Shown: in pieces, positions 16,173 to 24,602 of the stretch
Layout of the letters: each line of letters starts with the position of its first letter
Numbering within the stretch: position 1 is the stretch's first letter
Source: Streptomyces coeruleorubidus
GTDB taxonomy: Bacteria > Actinomycetota > Actinomycetes > Streptomycetales > Streptomycetaceae
Reading direction: 5' to 3'
Assembly: GCF_028885415.1 (NCBI RefSeq)
Contig: NZ_CP118527.1
Location: 1,054,001-1,118,000 of the forward strand
Length of the DNA stretch: 64,000 nucleotides
Position numbers and translations under genes: made by a program
The notes under the pieces: generated by a model
What the model was told of the DNA's origin: nothing
What the model saw: the letters and a program-made list of their open reading frames with translations, nothing else
Database searches by the model: none

Positions 16173-18071
16173 CTACAGCGTGCGCTCCAGGCGGTCGGCC
16201 ACGAGCTTGACGAAGCGTGCGGGGTCCTTGGGCTGGCCGCCCTCGGCGAGCACCGCCAGCGTGTGGAGCAGTTCGGCGGACTCGACGAGACCCGAGCGGT
16301 CCTCGCGCCCCTTGTACGCCTGGTTCAGGTTCTTCACCAGCAGGTGGTCGGGGTTGAGTTCGAGGATCCGCTTGGTGCGCGGCACCTCCTGGCCCATCGC
16401 CCGGTACATGTTCTCGAGGGCCGGGGTCAGGTCGTGCGCGTCCGAGACGACGCAGGCCGGGGAGACGGTGAGCCGCGACGACAGGCGCACCTCCTTGATG
16501 TCCTCGTCCAGCTGCTCCCGCATCCAGCCGAGCAGACCGGCGTACTCCTCGGCCTGCTTCTCCCGCTCCCCGTCGGCCTTCTCGTCCTTCTCGCCGTCGA
16601 GGTCGATCTCGCCCTTGGTGACGGAGCGCAGCTTCTTGCCCTCGTACTCGCCGACGGCGTCGACCCACACCTCGTCGACGGCGTCGGTGAGCAGCAGGAC
16701 CTCGATGCCCTTGTCCCGGAACGCCTCCATGTGCGGGGAGTTCTCGATGCTCTGCCGGGACTCGCCGGTGATGTAGTAGATGTCCTCCTGGCCGTCCTTC
16801 ATCCGCTCCACGTACTGCGCGAGCGTGGTCGGCTCGTCCTCGGCGTGCGTGGTGGCGAACGACGCGACGGCGAGGATGGCGTCCCGGTGCTCGGAGTCGG
16901 TGACCAGGCCCTCCTTCAGCACGGTGCCGAACTCACGCCAGAACGTGGCGTAGCGGTCGGCGTCCTTGGCCTTGATCTCCTTGACCGTGGACAGGACCTT
17001 CTTCGTCAGCCGGCGCTGCATCATCCGGATGTGCCGGTCCTGCTGGAGGATCTCGCGGGAGACGTTGAGCGAGAGGTCCTGCGCGTCGACGACGCCCTTG
17101 ACGAAGCGGAGGTAGGGCGGCAGCAGCGCCTCGCAGTCGTCCATGATGAAGACGCGCTTCACATACAGCTGGACGCCGCGCTTGAAGTCCCGCGTGAACA
17201 GGTCGTGCGGGGCGTGCGAGGGGACGAAGAGCAGGGCCTGGTACTCGAAGGTGCCCTCGGCCTGGAGCCGGATCGTCTCCAGCGGCTCGCGCCAGTCGTG
17301 GCTGATGTGCTTGTACAGCTCGTGGTACTCGTCGTCGGACACTTCGTCGCGCGACCGCGCCCACAGGGCCTTCATCGAGTTCAGCGTCTCGGGCTCGGGC
17401 GCGTCCTCGCCGTCGCCCGCCTCCGGGACCATCCGGATGGGCCAGGTGATGAAGTCCGAGTACCGCTTGACGATCTCCCTGATCGTCCACGGCGAGGTGT
17501 AGTCGTGGAGCTGGTTCTCCGGGTCGGCGGGCTTGAGGTGGAGCGTGACGGAGGTGCCCTGCGGCGCGTCGTCGACCTTCTCCAGCGTGTACGTGGACTC
17601 GCCGCGCGACGTCCAGCGGGTCCCCTGGCCCTCGCCGGCGCGCCGGGTCACCAGCGTCACCTCGTCCGCCACCATGAAGCCGGAGTAGAAGCCGACGCCG
17701 AACTGGCCGATGAGCCCCTCGGCATTGGCCGCGTCCTGGGCCTCCCGCAGCTCCTTCAGGAAGGTGGCCGTACCCGAGTTGGCGATGGTGCCGATGAGCC
17801 GTCCGACCTCGTCGTACGACATGCCGATGCCGTTGTCCCGCACCGTGAGGGTCCGGGCGTCCTTGTCGACGTCGAGCTCGATGTGCAGGTCGGACACGTC
17901 GGCGTCGAGCAAGTCGTCCCGCAGCTTCTCCAGGCGCAGCTTGTCCAGCGCGTCGGAGGCGTTGGAGACGAGCTCCCGCAGGAAGACATCCTTGTTCGAG
18001 TAGACCGAGTGGATCATCAGCTGGAGCAGCTGACGTGCCTCTACCTGGAACTCAAACGTTTCGGTGGTCAT
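16173..18071 (-). CDS. htpG: Hsp90-family molecular chaperone HtpG
   Basis: The product is 632 residues, the usual HtpG length. The N-terminal GHKL ATPase domain contains [21 protein letters not shown] and [15 protein letters not shown] (ATP-lid glycines), the middle domain has [15 protein letters not shown] and [19 protein letters not shown], and the C-terminal dimerisation domain ends in [12 protein letters not shown]. It is a cytoplasmic ATP-dependent chaperone for stress-damaged and client proteins. ATG 18071 gives the family N-terminus [16 protein letters not shown]; an upstream in-frame GTG at 18098 adds nine unconserved residues. The gene converges on tatA with 12 bases between stops. 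No HspR or CIRCE-like operator is evident upstream. Confidence 0.93.
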
Positions 18072-18157
18072 GGTTCGCGAATACCTCACAGGTCCCACAG
18101 TCGCCTGAACTGGTGGCAGTCACTTTAAAACACCACGTCAGGCCGGGGACCCGGAAG

Positions 18158-18877
18158 TCAGACGAGATGGGCGAACACGACCAGATTCTCGGTGTAGTCC
18201 CGGGCCTGCCGGTCGTAGGCACCCGCGCACGTGATGAGCCGGACCTGGGCGTCGGGGGTGTCGCCGTACACGCGCTTGCTGGGGAAGTCGGCCTTGGCGA
18301 ACGACTCGGCGTCGTCGACCACGAAGGTCGCCCTGCTGCCGTCGGCCCGCGCCACGTGGAACCGGTCGCCCTTCCTCAGCTGGCTGAGCCCCGCGAACAC
18401 GGCCGGGGACGTCGCGGTGTCCACATGCCCGGCGATGATCGCGGTTCCGGCCTCGCCGGGCGAGACGCCCTTGGCGTACCAGCCGACGAGGTTGGTGTCG
18501 TCGGCCGGAGGGGGTTCGAGCTCACCCGAACGGCCGATGGCGAGGTCGGTGAAGGGCGCGTTCACCGAGATCTTGGGGATGAAAAGCCGGACCGGCCGGG
18601 ACCGCGGCAGATGCGGGCCGGTCCCGGACGTTGCGGTCCGGTGCGGCGCTGCGGACGAGGGCGGCGCGTCGGGCGCGGCGGAGGCGGCGGGCGAGACGGC
18701 CGGTGGGGCGTGCGGCGGGCCGCCGGCGTCGGACGACGACTCACCACGGGCGGTGACCATGGTGACGGTCAGCACCAGGGCGGCGAGACCCCAGATGACC
18801 GTCCCGACGGTGCGCAATCGCCGCTTCGACGGCGCGGGACCGGGCTCGGCAGGAGAGGGAGGGGGGCTGGCTGCCAT
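18158..18877 (-). CDS. Class F-like sortase
   Basis: A 239-residue membrane-anchored transpeptidase. One N-terminal helix (about 24-42) is followed by a Pro/Ala-rich linker (43-95) and the sortase beta-barrel: VRLFIPKISVNAPF, the catalytic His in AGHVDT (His151), the Cys in LITCAGAYD (Cys217) and Arg226 just before the final YTENLVVFAH strand. LITC with the Cys-Ala-Gly context and a short C-terminus fit class F better than the LPXTG/LAXTG class E housekeeping enzymes. Start at ATG 18877 is supported by GAGG ten bases upstream. The next gene upstream on the same strand encodes a repetitive surface protein with a sorting-signal-like C-terminus, a candidate substrate. Confidence 0.85.
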   Translation of the reverse strand: MAASPPPSPAEPGPAPSKRRLRTVGTVIWGLAALVLTVTMVTARGESSSDAGGPPHAPPAVSPAASAAPDAPPSSAAPHRTATSGTGPHLPRSRPVRLFIPKISVNAPFTDLAIGRSGELEPPPADDTNLVGWYAKGVSPGEAGTAIIAGHVDTATSPAVFAGLSQLRKGDRFHVARADGSRATFVVDDAESFAKADFPSKRVYGDTPDAQVRLITCAGAYDRQARDYTENLVVFAHLV

Positions 18878-18964
18878 CGGAGACCACCTCATTCGGGCAC
18901 GGCAGCGGAACGGACACGGAGGCGGACGCGGCACACGGCACACGGCACGCGGGAGGACGAGCCG

Positions 18965-18998
18965 GGCCGCCGCGACGCGAGGAGCACGTGCGGCGGCC
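18965..18998 (-). terminator. Hairpin between the surface-protein gene and the sortase gene
   Basis: Arms GGCCGCCGC (18965-18973) and GCGGCGGCC (18990-18998) pair perfectly over a 16-base loop. It may partly terminate the surface-protein transcript, giving the two genes different expression levels. Confidence 0.45.
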
Positions 18999-19023
18999 AC
19001 GGCGGCCTGCGGTCAGGCCTCGG

Positions 19024-19818
19024 TCATGCCGCGCCCTGCGAGGCCCTCTGACGCCTCAGGGCGTACAGGCCCGTGCCGGCCACGGCCAGCACCGCCAGCC
19101 CGCCGGCGGTCACGCCCGGCGTGGAGGCCAGGGCACCGCCACCGGTGTGCACGCCACCACGCGGCTTGTCGTGCTTGCCGTGCCCGAAGCCCTTCTCGTG
19201 GTCGTCGTGCTTGCCGTGCTCGAAGCCCTTCTCGTGGTCGTCGTGCTTGCCGTGCTCGAAGCCCTTCCCGTGGTCGTCGTGCTTGCCATGCTCGTCGCCG
19301 AACTCGTCCTTGCCGTGCTTGTCCCCGAAGCCGTCCTCCTCGTGCTTGCCGCCCCAGGATTCGTCGCCTCGCTCGCCGTCCTTCTCCCAGTCGTCCGAGT
19401 TCACCAGGGTCAGCGCTCCGCCACCCGTGTGCACTCCGCCGCGTGGCTTTTCGTGCTTGCCGTGCCCGAAGTCCTTCCCGTGCTCGTCGTGCTTGCCGTG
19501 GTCGTCGTGCTTGCCGTGCTCGTCGTGCTTGCCGTGCTCGTCGTGCTTGCCGTGCTCGTCGTGCTTGCCGTGCTCGTCGTGCTTGCCGTGCTCGGGGCGG
19601 TCCGAGTCGTGGTCCGTGTTCACCGCGGTCAGAGCTCCCCCACCCGTGTGCATCCCGCCGCGCGGCTTGTGGTGTTTGCGGTCCTTGTCGTGCTCCTTGC
19701 TGTAGGAAGTGGTGTCGTGGTCCCGGTCACCCATCGCCTCGGCGTAGGCGGTGGGTGCGGCGATCGCGAGGGCGGCCGTGGCCGTGGCCGTCGCCAGCAG
19801 CATGCGGGCAGAACGCAT
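19024..19818 (-). CDS. Histidine-rich repetitive cell-surface protein with three PRGG(V/M)HTGGGAL motifs
   Basis: The 264-residue product has a Sec signal peptide (cleavage near AYA-EA, residue 26) and a C-terminal hydrophobic helix (about 235-254) ending in RRQR. Between them are two His/Lys/Asp blocks: six tandem EHGKHD-type hexapeptides (about 76-112) and a looser HGKHDDHEKGF block (177-217). The motif KPRGG(V/M)HTGGGAL occurs at 51-63, 124-136 and 218-230, the last right before the membrane helix. Helix plus Arg tail is the shape of a sortase-sorting signal, but no LPXTG is present; VHTGG may be a degenerate form. The His-rich repeats suggest metal binding. A GGAAGGA site precedes ATG 19818. 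The sortase gene follows on the same strand. Confidence 0.7.
   Translation of the reverse strand: MRSARMLLATATATAALAIAAPTAYAEAMGDRDHDTTSYSKEHDKDRKHHKPRGGMHTGGGALTAVNTDHDSDRPEHGKHDEHGKHDEHGKHDEHGKHDEHGKHDDHGKHDEHGKDFGHGKHEKPRGGVHTGGGALTLVNSDDWEKDGERGDESWGGKHEEDGFGDKHGKDEFGDEHGKHDDHGKGFEHGKHDDHEKGFEHGKHDDHEKGFGHGKHDKPRGGVHTGGGALASTPGVTAGGLAVLAVAGTGLYALRRQRASQGAA
19483..19593 (-). repeat. 18-bp tandem coding repeat (six copies)
   Basis: Nearly identical 18-bp units (top strand CGTGCTCGTCGTGCTTGC) encode the EHGKHD hexapeptides of the surface protein. Near-identity at synonymous positions points to recent copy-number expansion, so repeat number probably varies between strains. Confidence 0.85.
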
Positions 19819-20081
19819 CGGTGAGTCCTTCCGTCTCGGACCGGGCGCTGACGCCTCGCCAGCTCACGAGACCCGGCCTCGACGTGCACCACCGTCAGCC
19901 ATGCCGGGCCGTCCCACCATCCGAAGCGTTCACACGGGTTACGAACACACCCTGACGGCGGCATTCGCCCCGGCCGGTCCGGCCGGAAGGATCGCAACCT
20001 CTCTCCCGTCGCACCCGTCTCCTACGGCGACACGTAGGGGGCGAGGTTCGCTCTCCCCGGGACCAGCTGCGGGAGGCGTTC

Positions 20082-20582
20082 ATGGCCATGGTCGGCCTGT
20101 TCTGGATCGGCGAGGACTCGGTGTACGTGGGGGCCGAGCCCGAGGGGGCGGCCTCCGGGGTGCGGCTGTCCGAGGACGGAGTCGGGGCGCTGGGGGCCGG
20201 CCGGGGCGGGTTCTGGACGTGGGACCAGGTGGTCCGGATCGAGGCTCACGACGTGCCCGTGCGGTCCGGGGTGCGAAGGCTGGCGTCCATGGCTTTCGAC
20301 GCCGCGCTCGTCGTGGTCACGGGTGACGGCCGGCTGCCGCCCGCCTTCACCGTGGAGGTGGCGACGGCCGAGGAGACCGTCCAGGTCGATGTGCACGCGG
20401 CCGTCGCCGGAGGGATCTACCTGCCCTCCGAGTACGAGCTCTCCGTCGCCCTCCTCCAGCGGCTCGCCGACGGCGGCACCGGGATCGGAGACCTTCTCGC
20501 CTGGGGTCGTGACCACGCGGCCGAGGACACTCCGCCGCGCGAGGAACGCGAGGCGCTGCTGCGGCAGTGGGCGGGGGCGTAG
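20082..20582 (+). CDS. Conserved hypothetical cytoplasmic protein
   Basis: A 166-residue protein without membrane segments or signal peptide. The N-terminal half has a beta-rich pattern (VGLFWIGEDSVYVGA, GVRLSEDGVGAL, WTWDQVVRIEAHDVPV) that resembles small PH-like or bacterial Bsu/YokE-type folds, and the C-terminal part is helical (LPSEYELSVALLQRLADG). I do not recognise a named family. GGGAGG at 20070-20075 is suitably placed for ATG 20082; ATG 20088 is an alternative. It is divergent from the surface-protein gene with a 263-bp gap in which I saw no clear operator. Confidence 0.65.
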   Translation: MAMVGLFWIGEDSVYVGAEPEGAASGVRLSEDGVGALGAGRGGFWTWDQVVRIEAHDVPVRSGVRRLASMAFDAALVVVTGDGRLPPAFTVEVATAEETVQVDVHAAVAGGIYLPSEYELSVALLQRLADGGTGIGDLLAWGRDHAAEDTPPREEREALLRQWAGA

Positions 20583-20601
20583 GCTCCGGCTGCCGCGCGC
20601 G

Positions 20602-20889
20602 TCACCATCGCCGCTGCCGCTGACGCCCCAGGCGGCTCGGGTCGGGGTCGACCAGTTGGGCCGCCATGCCGACGAGGACCAGCCCGGCCGCGATGAGCAG
20701 CCCTTGGGCCAGGGCGATGCCGGAGCCCAGGACGGCCACGCCGAGGGCCAGCGCCCACCAGGCTCCGCTGCGCCGGTACTCCCGGGGCCGGGCCGGGCGG
20801 CCGGATCTCATGGCCCGGGTGAACCTGGGGTCCTCCCGCTCGAGTCGTGCTTCGAGGTCGACGAGACGTTCGTCTTCGGACTGGGGCAC
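20602..20889 (-). CDS. DUF3040-family small membrane protein
   Basis: The product is 95 residues: an N-terminal amphipathic helix (SEDERLVDLEARLEREDPRFTRAM) followed by two membrane helices (about 45-62 and 65-82). This LxxLEAxLxxEDPRF opening is the signature of DUF3040 proteins, which are abundant in actinobacteria and of unknown function. Start is GTG 20889 with GGAGAA eight bases upstream. It converges on the hypothetical gene at 20582 with 19 bases between the stops. Confidence 0.8.
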   Translation of the reverse strand: MPQSEDERLVDLEARLEREDPRFTRAMRSGRPARPREYRRSGAWWALALGVAVLGSGIALAQGLLIAAGLVLVGMAAQLVDPDPSRLGRQRQRRW

Positions 20890-21344
20890 GGCTTCTCCTT
20901 CCCGGAACCCGACAGCGCTTCGAGGCAGGGCACGGCCGAGGCCATGGCAAGTCCTGGGGTGTCGGGCCGTGTGACGGTGCGGAGGGAGACAGCCCGCCGA
21001 CGCGCGGCGCGGCCGGTCTCACCAGGGCTTCAGCTTCTCCCCCCTCCAGCGGCGTCCGCCATCAGGCCCAATCCTCATCCTTCCCGGTGGCCGCCCTGTA
21101 CGAACGCCGTGCCGTAAGGCGGTTGTTCGGTTGGGATGGGTGGTGGCACGGATGGCCGGAGACCACCCGGGCCGGTGGGGACGGGATCCGGCGGCTCACC
21201 GACGTCGCGCGCCACGCTCGGGCCCGGCACGCCGAGCTCGCTGCGCGGCGTACCGCGACGGGCGTGGAGCGACGCGCCCGTTTGACGAGGGCCGCGGCAT
21301 CGGCCACGCGCCGGTGGGAGCCGGCGTCCGGGAGGGGCGTGGAC

Positions 21345-21470
21345 GTGCCCTCCTCCCTGCTCGTCGGCGCCGGCCTCGGTCTACGTCCTGAAGTACGCCG
21401 CGGACCGCGACTCGGTCGAGGTGCGCCGGGCCACCGCCGCGCCATCCGTGTCGGGCTGATCGAGCCCTGA
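21345..21470 (+). pseudogene. Possible small gene or frameshifted remnant
   Basis: GGGAGGGG (21330-21337) sits seven bases before a GTG at 21345. The frame begins VPSSLLVGAGLGL and ends RRAIRVGLIEP before TGA at 21468. In between, the neighbouring frame reads VYVLKYAADRDSVEVRR, which looks more protein-like. A short membrane protein broken by two compensating indels would explain this, but I cannot confirm it. Confidence 0.25.
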
Positions 21471-21491
21471 GCCGGGAGTGCGCTAGGAGGT

Positions 21492-21541
21492 GTCCGCAAA
21501 GTCCCGTCGTCCGCCCGCAGGACAGGCGGGACTTCGCGGAC
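21492..21541. terminator. Long hairpin at the 3' end of the antiporter gene
   Basis: Arms at 21492-21506 and 21527-21541 pair over 15 bases with one mismatch (GTCCGCAAAGTCCCG against CGGGACTTCGCGGAC). It lies directly after the antiporter stop on the minus strand and could act in both directions. Confidence 0.75.
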
Positions 21542-21545
21542 CCCC

Positions 21546-22820
21546 CTAGCGCTCCGCCTCTGCCGGCAGCGCGGAGGCGGCGGACGACGGTGTCCCGCCG
21601 TCCCGGGGGCGGGGCTCGGTGTCGTACGACGGGGCCGTGCGGCCGGGCCGGAGGTCCTGGGCGGCGCGGAGCGCGTGGGCGAGCAGGTGGGCCCGGCCGG
21701 CGGCGATGGGGCCGAGGATCGCGAGGACGAGGACGTACCCGGCGATGAACGGGGCGAGGCGGGCGTCGAGTCCGGCTCCGGCGGCCATGGCGGCCAGGAT
21801 CAGCGCGAACTCCCCGCGGGCCACGAGGGTGGTGGCGATCTCGGCGGCGGGCTCGGTGCCGTAGCGGTACACGCGGGCGACGAGGAGTCCCGCGGCGACG
21901 TTCATGACGACGGTCAGTGCCGCCGCCGCGGCGACCGGGCCGACGACGGAGACGATGTCGCCAGGGTCGATGGAGAGCCCGAAGGCGAAGAAGAAGATCG
22001 CCGCGAAGGCGTCGCGCAGCGGATGCACGAGTTCCCGGATGCGCGGGCCGGAGGGCGTTCCGGCCAGGATCAGGCCGACCATGAACGCGCCGATGGCGTC
22101 GGCGACTCCGAGGACCTCGGCGACTCCCGCCACCAGGACGGCCGCGCCGAGGAAGCTGATGACGAGCAGTTCGTTGTCGCGGGTCGCCATCAGACGGCCG
22201 GCCGGCTTGGTGCCGTAGCGGGCGGCCGCGGCCAGTACCAGCAGGAAGCCGAAGGCCTTGGCGCTCTGGAGGAACGTGTCGCCGACGCCCTGGGCGCCGC
22301 TGATGACCGGCTGGAGCGCGGCGAGGTAGAGGGCCAGGAAGATGTCCTCGACCACGATGACGCCCAGGATGAGACGTGTCTCGGGGCGGCCGATGCGGCC
22401 CTGGTCGATGAGGATCTTGGTGACGATGGCGGACGAGGAGATCCCCAGAACACCGGCGAGCACCAGCGCCTCCCGGACCCCCCAGCCCAGGACGAACCCG
22501 AAGGCCAGGCCCGCGCCGACGTTGAGCAGCAGGTAGATGCCGCCCGCCGTCAGCAGGCGCCGGCCGCCGCTCCTGAGGTCGTCGAGGTGGAACTCCAGGC
22601 CCAGGTAGAACAGCAGCAGCACCAGTCCGAGTGCGGAGAGCATCTCGAAGTCGTGTGCGTCCTCGACTATGACCAGGCCCGGCGTGTGCGGGCCGAGCAG
22701 GATGCCCGCGAGCATGAAGAGCGGGATGGTCGGGAGTCCGATCCTGCCGCCGAGGCGGGCGAGGAGGGCGGCGGCAAGGAAGGCGCCGCCCATCGCGAGG
22801 AGGCTGTCAGCGTGTCCCAC
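21546..22820 (-). CDS. CPA2-family (Kef-type) cation:proton antiporter
   Basis: A 424-residue protein with about 12 membrane helices. Typical monovalent cation:proton antiporter-2 features are LPTIPLFMLAGILLGP in helix 2, LGLVLLLFYLGLEF, GISSSAIVTKIL and VEDIFLALYLAAL with the conserved Asp of the ion site, and AFMVGLILAGTP. It would exchange K+ or Na+ for H+ across the plasma membrane. The C-terminal 45 residues are a soluble, Arg/Pro/Ser-rich tail without a TrkA-N domain. Streptomyces members of this subgroup are often next to a small TrkA-C/KhtT-type regulatory gene, but none is seen here. Start is GTG 22820. Confidence 0.88.
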   Translation of the reverse strand: MGHADSLLAMGGAFLAAALLARLGGRIGLPTIPLFMLAGILLGPHTPGLVIVEDAHDFEMLSALGLVLLLFYLGLEFHLDDLRSGGRRLLTAGGIYLLLNVGAGLAFGFVLGWGVREALVLAGVLGISSSAIVTKILIDQGRIGRPETRLILGVIVVEDIFLALYLAALQPVISGAQGVGDTFLQSAKAFGFLLVLAAAARYGTKPAGRLMATRDNELLVISFLGAAVLVAGVAEVLGVADAIGAFMVGLILAGTPSGPRIRELVHPLRDAFAAIFFFAFGLSIDPGDIVSVVGPVAAAAALTVVMNVAAGLLVARVYRYGTEPAAEIATTLVARGEFALILAAMAAGAGLDARLAPFIAGYVLVLAILGPIAAGRAHLLAHALRAAQDLRPGRTAPSYDTEPRPRDGGTPSSAASALPAEAER

Positions 22821-23018
22821 GGGTCACCGCCTTCGCGGGCGCGCAGGGGGCGGATCGTTTCACCGTGCGGGGATGGATAAGGGCTCCTCCTTCGTGGGGC
22901 TGGGTCGGACGGCGTCGTGCACGTCTCGGCGCCGCCCGAGGCCGCGGCCATGACAACCGACGCGAGCCTCGGCGACGCCGCCAGCCTCACACGGGCTCCG
23001 GGCCCGTCACCATCGGTG

Positions 23019-23107
23019 CCCGCACCCATTTCCGGGCGGTGGCGACACCCACTCTCCGTGTGGGGGCGACAACCACTCTCCGGGTGGGCGCGACGCCCGT
23101 CTCCCCG
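23019..23107. repeat. 24-bp tandem mini-hairpin repeats after the isomerase gene
   Basis: Units at 23019, 23043, 23067 and a decayed one at 23091 share CGACACCCACTCTCCG(T/G)GTGGG-like sequence at an exact 24-bp spacing. Each unit can fold CCCAC...GTGGG. They abut the stop codon of the isomerase gene (minus strand) and may serve as its terminator. Confidence 0.6.
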
Positions 23108-24571
23108 TCACACGCTCCGGTGGTCGATGCCCAGCAGGCTCGCCGCCGCCCTGAAGTCGGCCGCGTGGTGGCCGACCGCGAGGGACCAGTGGTGGCCGAC
23201 ACCCGTGGCGCTCCACGCGTCCACCCATTCGCCTGGATCGCGGCCGAAGTCGACGCGGCTGGTGGTGTTGCCGATCTCCAGCAGGGGTCCCGGTACGACG
23301 GTGCCCTCGGAGGTGACGAAGGACAGGCTGCCATCGGCGTCCTGGCCGAGGCCCAGCAGGGTGACGGGCCCGTGCTGTACGTCGAACTCGACGCTCACGC
23401 CCCAGCCGCGTTTGCCGTGGTAGACGCCGAGCCCGCGCAACAGCGGGTCGCGGGCGCTGACCGCGAGGTGGGCGGGTCCGTCGTGGCCCATCTCCACGAC
23501 GCCGTCCTCGAAGTTGAGGGCCTGGATCTCGGTGAAGGAACCTCCGGCGCCGACGCTCTGGGACGCGAGCTGGGCGACGCTGGTGCGCAGTTCGTACTCC
23601 CCGGCCGCCGGCACGCCCCGGGCCGTGAGCAGGGAGGCGCCCAGGATCATGCCGGCGCCGAGCCGCTCGTGCAGCTCCCCGTCGAGGCCCCGGTGGTAGT
23701 ACGCGAGGCTGTCGAGCTGGAAGTCCGCCACGAGCCGGTCGAGGGCGACCGACACGGTCGCGCCCCAGGCGAAGTCCTCCTCCACCACGCTGTCGTCGAG
23801 GGTGAAGACCTGCCGGGCGAGCGCCATCCGCTCCCTGGTCTCCTTCTCGGTCACGCGCTCCACCCGGTGCCGCAGGTCGTCGAACTCCAGCACCTCCACG
23901 TGCGAGCCGAACGTCGTGGACAGCAGCGTCGGATCGGTCTGCACGTCGAGCATGCCGGGATACACGTGTCCCATGAGGCCGTGCCGGGCGTGCCGGAGCG
24001 CGGCGCGGATGTGCGCGGCCCGGATCCACTGTTCGATGCGCCGCCAGGCGGACTCCTGCCGCAGCCAGCCCGACACCGAGCGGAAGGGGATGCCGGCGCG
24101 CCGGAAGACGTTGCCGACCTCGGGGACGGGGCACTGCCCGCAGTAGGCCAGCCAGGCCCCGGTGTCGAAGGAGGCGTGGTCCATCTTCTCGGTCGGCTGG
24201 AGGTCGATGACCAGGACCGGCGTGTGCGTGCGCTGCGCGATCGGCAGCACCATCGAGGAAGTGAGATACGTCGTCAGGAACAGCACGATGAGGTCGCAGT
24301 CGGCCTTGCGCAACTGCTCGGCGGCGCGCGCCCCTTCCTGGGCGTCGGAGACGAACCCGGCGTCGGTCACCTCCGCGTCCATCCCCCGGAAGCGCTCGGC
24401 GACGTAGGCGGCCGACTCCTTCAGCTGCGGGAGGAGCCCGGGGAACTGCGGCCAGTACGTGCCGAGTCCGCCGGCGACCAGTCCGATCCGGGTGCGGCGC
24501 CGGGTGACCGGCGGGAGCAGGTCGTGCAGGGCGGCGGCCCGTCCGGCGGTGCGGTCCGCGGTCGTTGCCAT
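23108..24571 (-). CDS. L-fucose/L-arabinose isomerase-fold sugar isomerase
   Basis: The product is 487 residues. It has the alternating Rossmann-like pattern of the FucI/AraA fold: RIGLVAGGLGTYWPQFPGL at the N-terminus, CDLIVLFLTTYLTSSM, TPVLVIDLQPTEKMDH and a C-terminal beta-barrel-like part (VTLLGLGQDADG, GVGHHWSLAVGHHA) in which paired His residues could bind the metal. The reaction would be aldose-ketose interconversion of an intracellular sugar. ATG 24571 has AAGGAG about 12 bases upstream; the open frame extends further to 24655 without family sequence. It is 31 bases downstream of the MFS gene on the same strand, so sugar import and first catabolic step are co-transcribed. The sugar (rhamnose, fucose, arabinose or other) is not established. 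Confidence 0.68.
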   Translation of the reverse strand: MATTADRTAGRAAALHDLLPPVTRRRTRIGLVAGGLGTYWPQFPGLLPQLKESAAYVAERFRGMDAEVTDAGFVSDAQEGARAAEQLRKADCDLIVLFLTTYLTSSMVLPIAQRTHTPVLVIDLQPTEKMDHASFDTGAWLAYCGQCPVPEVGNVFRRAGIPFRSVSGWLRQESAWRRIEQWIRAAHIRAALRHARHGLMGHVYPGMLDVQTDPTLLSTTFGSHVEVLEFDDLRHRVERVTEKETRERMALARQVFTLDDSVVEEDFAWGATVSVALDRLVADFQLDSLAYYHRGLDGELHERLGAGMILGASLLTARGVPAAGEYELRTSVAQLASQSVGAGGSFTEIQALNFEDGVVEMGHDGPAHLAVSARDPLLRGLGVYHGKRGWGVSVEFDVQHGPVTLLGLGQDADGSLSFVTSEGTVVPGPLLEIGNTTSRVDFGRDPGEWVDAWSATGVGHHWSLAVGHHAADFRAAASLLGIDHRSV

Positions 24572-24602
24572 GGTCGGTGCTCCTTGTCGAATCTGCTGCG
24601 GC

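Larger units (their letters stand above)
20890..21545. other. Gene-poor stretch between DUF3040 and antiporter genes
   Basis: No convincing long gene lies in these 656 bases. Open frames on both strands have Arg/Ala/Pro-heavy shadow composition. The only candidates are the small ORF at 21345-21470, described separately, and the hairpin at 21492-21541. Confidence 0.6.

Noticed and set aside
16263..18128. 621-codon open frame opposite htpG
   Set aside because: Val/Leu/Asp-rich shadow of a highly conserved gene with no ribosome site and no recognisable motif.
19483..19593. CRISPR-like regular repeats
   Set aside because: Units are directly tandem with no spacers, and they are in frame within a coding sequence.
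21062..21499. 145-codon minus-strand open frame in the gene-poor stretch
   Set aside because: Arg/Pro/Ser-rich composition, no ribosome site and overlap with the hairpin.
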